A DNA stretch of 64,000 nucleotides from Cucumis sativus (Eukaryota > Streptophyta > Magnoliopsida > Cucurbitales > Cucurbitaceae). Each line of letters begins with the position of its first letter. Position 1 is the stretch's first letter. Shown piece by piece: positions 61,396 through 64,000 of the stretch. The stretch spans positions 24,909,489 through 24,973,488 of the forward strand of contig NC_026655.2 in the NCBI RefSeq assembly GCF_000004075.3, in the 5' to 3' direction. The notes under the pieces were generated by a model. That model worked only from the letters and a program-made list of their open reading frames with translations. It ran no database searches and was not told the origin of the DNA. A program made the translations under genes and the position numbers.

Positions 61396-64000
61396 ATGCG
61401 TTCATCCTCTCGAGCTCTGATAAATTTTTCCAAGAGAACCACTTGGAACCCAAATTTGTTCTTCCCCTTCTCTTCTTCCGATCACAATCCTCATAACTGT
61501 TATTTGACTCTGTTACAATCCCGATCCATATTCTCTACGACTCAGCTTCATGGTTCATGGATGGACAAGATCAAGGGAGTTATCAGTGGGAAGAAAAATT
61601 CTACTGAAGGAACTGACATCAGCTCCGAGTCCTTTACTCTCCTCAGTATGCCTCATTTCCCATCATTTGCCGTTCCATTTCTTCAGTTGCACGATTTTAT
61701 TCGTAAACATGGCGACAGATTGACAATTTTTTAAAAAACTATTTATTTTTTCTCAGGGTTTGCTGATGAGTTGAAAAATGCCCGGAGAGTGGGAGCACTC
61801 AAGCAGTATATAGTGGGAAGAAGTAGTGAAGCAACTTTTGCAGATGCTTTTGAGAAGCAGGAAGCAATTATTCGCTATTTGGGAGGTTTTGATTCCACTG
61901 GAGAGGTTGGTTTATTTTTCTTCACCTTGTTCGAGTTTTTGTGGGGAAGTCATTCTGTCTGATCGTAACGTAATCGGACAGTCCATGTTTGGAGTATTTT
62001 CTTTAATTTAGGAAAAAAATTGGATTGCTTATCAATTTCACCTGCCTCTTTTTTTCATTCTGCGGATTAAAAACATCTGAATGGAGGTCTCTCTTTTTTA
62101 ATTTTCTGCATACTGTTTTTCTTTTCTCAAGCTCCCGATACCTCCAAAAAAAAAGTTACTGACTTTCTGTATTTTCTTTTTGGATGAAACCCAATTTCAT
62201 TAATTCAATGGAACATAGGAATGGGGAATGAAAGCTTTCCCTCAGCCTAATGCGGTTTACTAAAAAGTCCTCCGTCTTGCAACAAGTATCTGTTAAAGGA
62301 TAAATTGCATAGCATATTGTTAAACAGACCAAGAAGCCACTGGAAAAAAAGATATGATTGATAATTAGGTAAATATAGTTTCTTTCCAGTCCAAAACTTT
62401 GATGGTTTCTCACCATCCAAGTGTTCCATAAGAAGCTTCTGATGATGTTGAAAAGGACCTGAATAATCTCTGGTCTATGGTGAAGTTTCATGTTTCTATA
62501 TATAAGAAAGTTGATGTGTAACTTGTCTTCCTATAAAAATCTTTAGGTGTCCAATTTTTTAGTTTGGTTGAGGAGCTCACTGTCCTTTTTGTTTGGCTTT
62601 TATTGCCTTTGTTTGATAGGAAAGCAAGGGATGTGACCTTGCTTGAAGACGTTGTCTATCTTTAGATAAGGGAGAAAGGATGGTAGGCTGTGGAGTCTCA
62701 ATCCTTCAAAGGGATTCTCGTGTAACTCTTTCTTTCATAGCCTTCTTGATTCGTCTCCCTCAGGCGAGTCAGTTTTAAAGGTCTATAAAGGATTAAGATT
62801 CCTACGAAGGTTAAGTTCTTTATATTGCGAGTTTTACATGGAAGAGTTAACACCTAGAATTGGCTTGTGAGGAAGATTTCATCTTTTGTTGATCCTTTTT
62901 GCAATATTTTTGTTGGAAGGCGGATGATGACTTGGATCGGATCCTTTCGAGTTGCGAGTTCACAAAAGCATTTGTAGTGACTTTATTCAGCCGTTTGGTT
63001 TCTTGCTAGCTTGTTATTAAATGATCTAGGAGTTCCTCCTCCATTTGCCCTTATGAGAGAATAATTGTTTTCTTTGGCTTGTTGGGTGTGTGCGTGCTAT
63101 TTTGTGGGATCTTTGAGAGAGAGAAATGATAAGAGTATTTATAGGGTTGGAAAGGGACCCGAGTGCTGTTTGGTCCCTTGTTAGATTTCATGTTTCCTTT
63201 CAAGTTTTGATTTTCGAGGACCTTGTGAATTATTCTATATGTTCTTTTTTTGCATAGTGGGCCCTCTCTTTCAATAGGATTCAAGTTTTTATTTGGATCA
63301 TTTTAAAAATAGCAAAATAAATTAAAATATTTACAAGCTATAGCAAAATTTTGGATTTTATCACGGATAGTTTTCTATCACTATAACATATCAATGACTA
63401 TCAGTGATAGAATTTGCTATAGATTGTAAATATTTTGTAAAATTTGCTATTTTTGAAAATTCTGATTTTTATTTTATATATAAAAAAAAGAAAATCATAA
63501 AGAGGTTCATTAGGAGTCTAAGGGTCTATATGATGCAATTTTGAAAACGTTTTTTTTTCTCTTTGGTAGTTTTCTTTTGTTTGAGATGATTAGGGTTACA
63601 TTCCTTTGAGGAAAAATGTGTTTTTCTCTTTGCCTGGGTCTATCTCTCCTTTTAGAATTTGTATTCTTTGAGAAAAATGTATCTTCCTTCCCACATTTCT
63701 TTTGTAATTAGTTGGCTAAAAATGTATTTTCCTTTCAACACTTCTTTTGAAAATACTTGGCTAAAATTCTTGGTACTTAGACCCTCCCCTTTTGAGATCT
63801 ATCTCAAGCCCTGTTACACTCACCAAAATATCGCATCCCTCCTTTTTGATTCACCTTAACTAATTACTAAAATACACTGAATGTAATACCTACTAACATC
63901 TCAAATTCTATCCTACATTCCTACTAGCATTCCTATTTGAGTTTAAGTAAAAACTAGCTAGGTTCCTTTTAGTGTTCTTTCATCTTCGAAAAATAACGAA
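61396..64000 (+). CDS. Probable mitochondrial SEC-C-motif-type protein, 5' part only
   Basis: Two exons are visible, 61396-61645 and 61757-61905, giving the first 133 codons; the gene continues beyond the window. The N-terminus MRSSSRALINFSKRTTW is basic and hydroxylated, a typical mitochondrial presequence. Then come WMDKIKGVISGKK, SESFTLLRFADELKNARRVG and GRSSEATFADAFEKQEAIIR, ending at FDSTGE. I recall this order from a conserved, poorly characterised plant protein whose C-terminus carries a SEC-C zinc motif; that motif is not in the window, so the name is tentative. Splice phase is consistent at the first junction and leaves a complete codon at the second donor. The following intron is over 2 kb and filled with LINE and foldback sequence. 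Function is unknown. Confidence 0.7.
62540..63295 (+). mobile_element. LINE relic in an intron
   Basis: Translated pieces include WSLNPSKGFSCNSFFHSLLD from 62691, which matches the minus-strand relic at 5.2 kb, and a later segment resembling the zinc-binding (zf-RVT) end and 3' end of plant LINEs (about 62840-63290, phrase gggacccgagtgctgtttgg). Stops and frameshifts are many. It lies in sense orientation in the second intron of the 61.4 kb gene. Confidence 0.65.
63305..63454. repeat. Foldback (MITE-like) element, family A, best copy
   Basis: A 150 bp element with terminal inverted repeats of about 30 bp: aaaaatagcaaaataaatt at the left against aaaatttgctattttt at the right, each flanked inward by tatttacaa/ttgtaaata. 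The centre carries a second inverted pair (ttctatcacta / atcagtgatagaa). It sits between the LINE relic and further AT-rich intron DNA. Confidence 0.75.

Noticed and set aside
1-64000. CRISPR arrays, operons, integrons, plasmid or phage features
   Set aside because: The genes have spliceosomal introns and plant organelle-targeting signals. No regularly spaced repeat array is present; repeats seen are microsatellites, tandem duplications and transposon relics.

Overview
The window looks like nuclear DNA of a eudicot plant. It is AT-rich, its genes are broken by GT-AG introns, and its families are plant ones: two PLS-type PPR proteins, a plastid TatA/Tha4, a group C bZIP, a UNE12-type bHLH and a KIN-14 kinesin. 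Long AT-rich spacers hold decayed LINE and foldback repeats. The repeats remind me of cucurbits (Cucumis-like), but that is an impression; no search was run.

Layout from left to right. 620-9103 (-) is a seven-exon CDK-like protein kinase with an N-myristoylation motif; its 4 kb fourth intron holds LINE relics. 10.1 kb has an exact 90 bp tandem duplication. 10872-12938 (-) is an intronless PPR protein. 13917-14561 (-) is a RING-H2 protein. 14.93-15.3 kb is a chimeric relic made of a PPR piece joined to a RING piece, followed by reiterated copies of the RING upstream region and a tRNA-Gly(GCC). 20056-24029 (+) is a six-exon bZIP. 25081-26577 (-) is a second PPR protein, MEF20-like. 27747-30459 (+) is a two-exon Tha4/TatA. 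36005-43079 (+) is a seven-exon UNE12/bHLH7-like factor with a cluster of G-boxes in intron 2. 45299-50472 (-) is an internally deleted NAT10-type RNA cytidine acetyltransferase that lacks its helicase half. 53106-56217 (-) is a ten-exon KIN-14 kinesin with one GC-AG intron. From 61396 (+) come the first two exons of a probably mitochondrial protein that runs off the right edge.

The genes do not form a pathway or cluster; they are ordinary neighbours on a plant chromosome. Exon boundaries were placed by hand from splice dinucleotides, reading-frame phase and family conservation. CDS exon lengths add up to whole codons for the kinase (564 aa), bZIP (378 aa), TatA (158 aa), bHLH (318 aa) and kinesin (644 aa). 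UTRs and transcription starts are not resolved.

No wholly new multi-gene system was found. The items most worth checking are the helicase-less NAT10 locus, the PPR-RING chimeric duplication, the intronic G-box cluster, and a promoter-like module at 59.46 kb with no recognisable gene after it.
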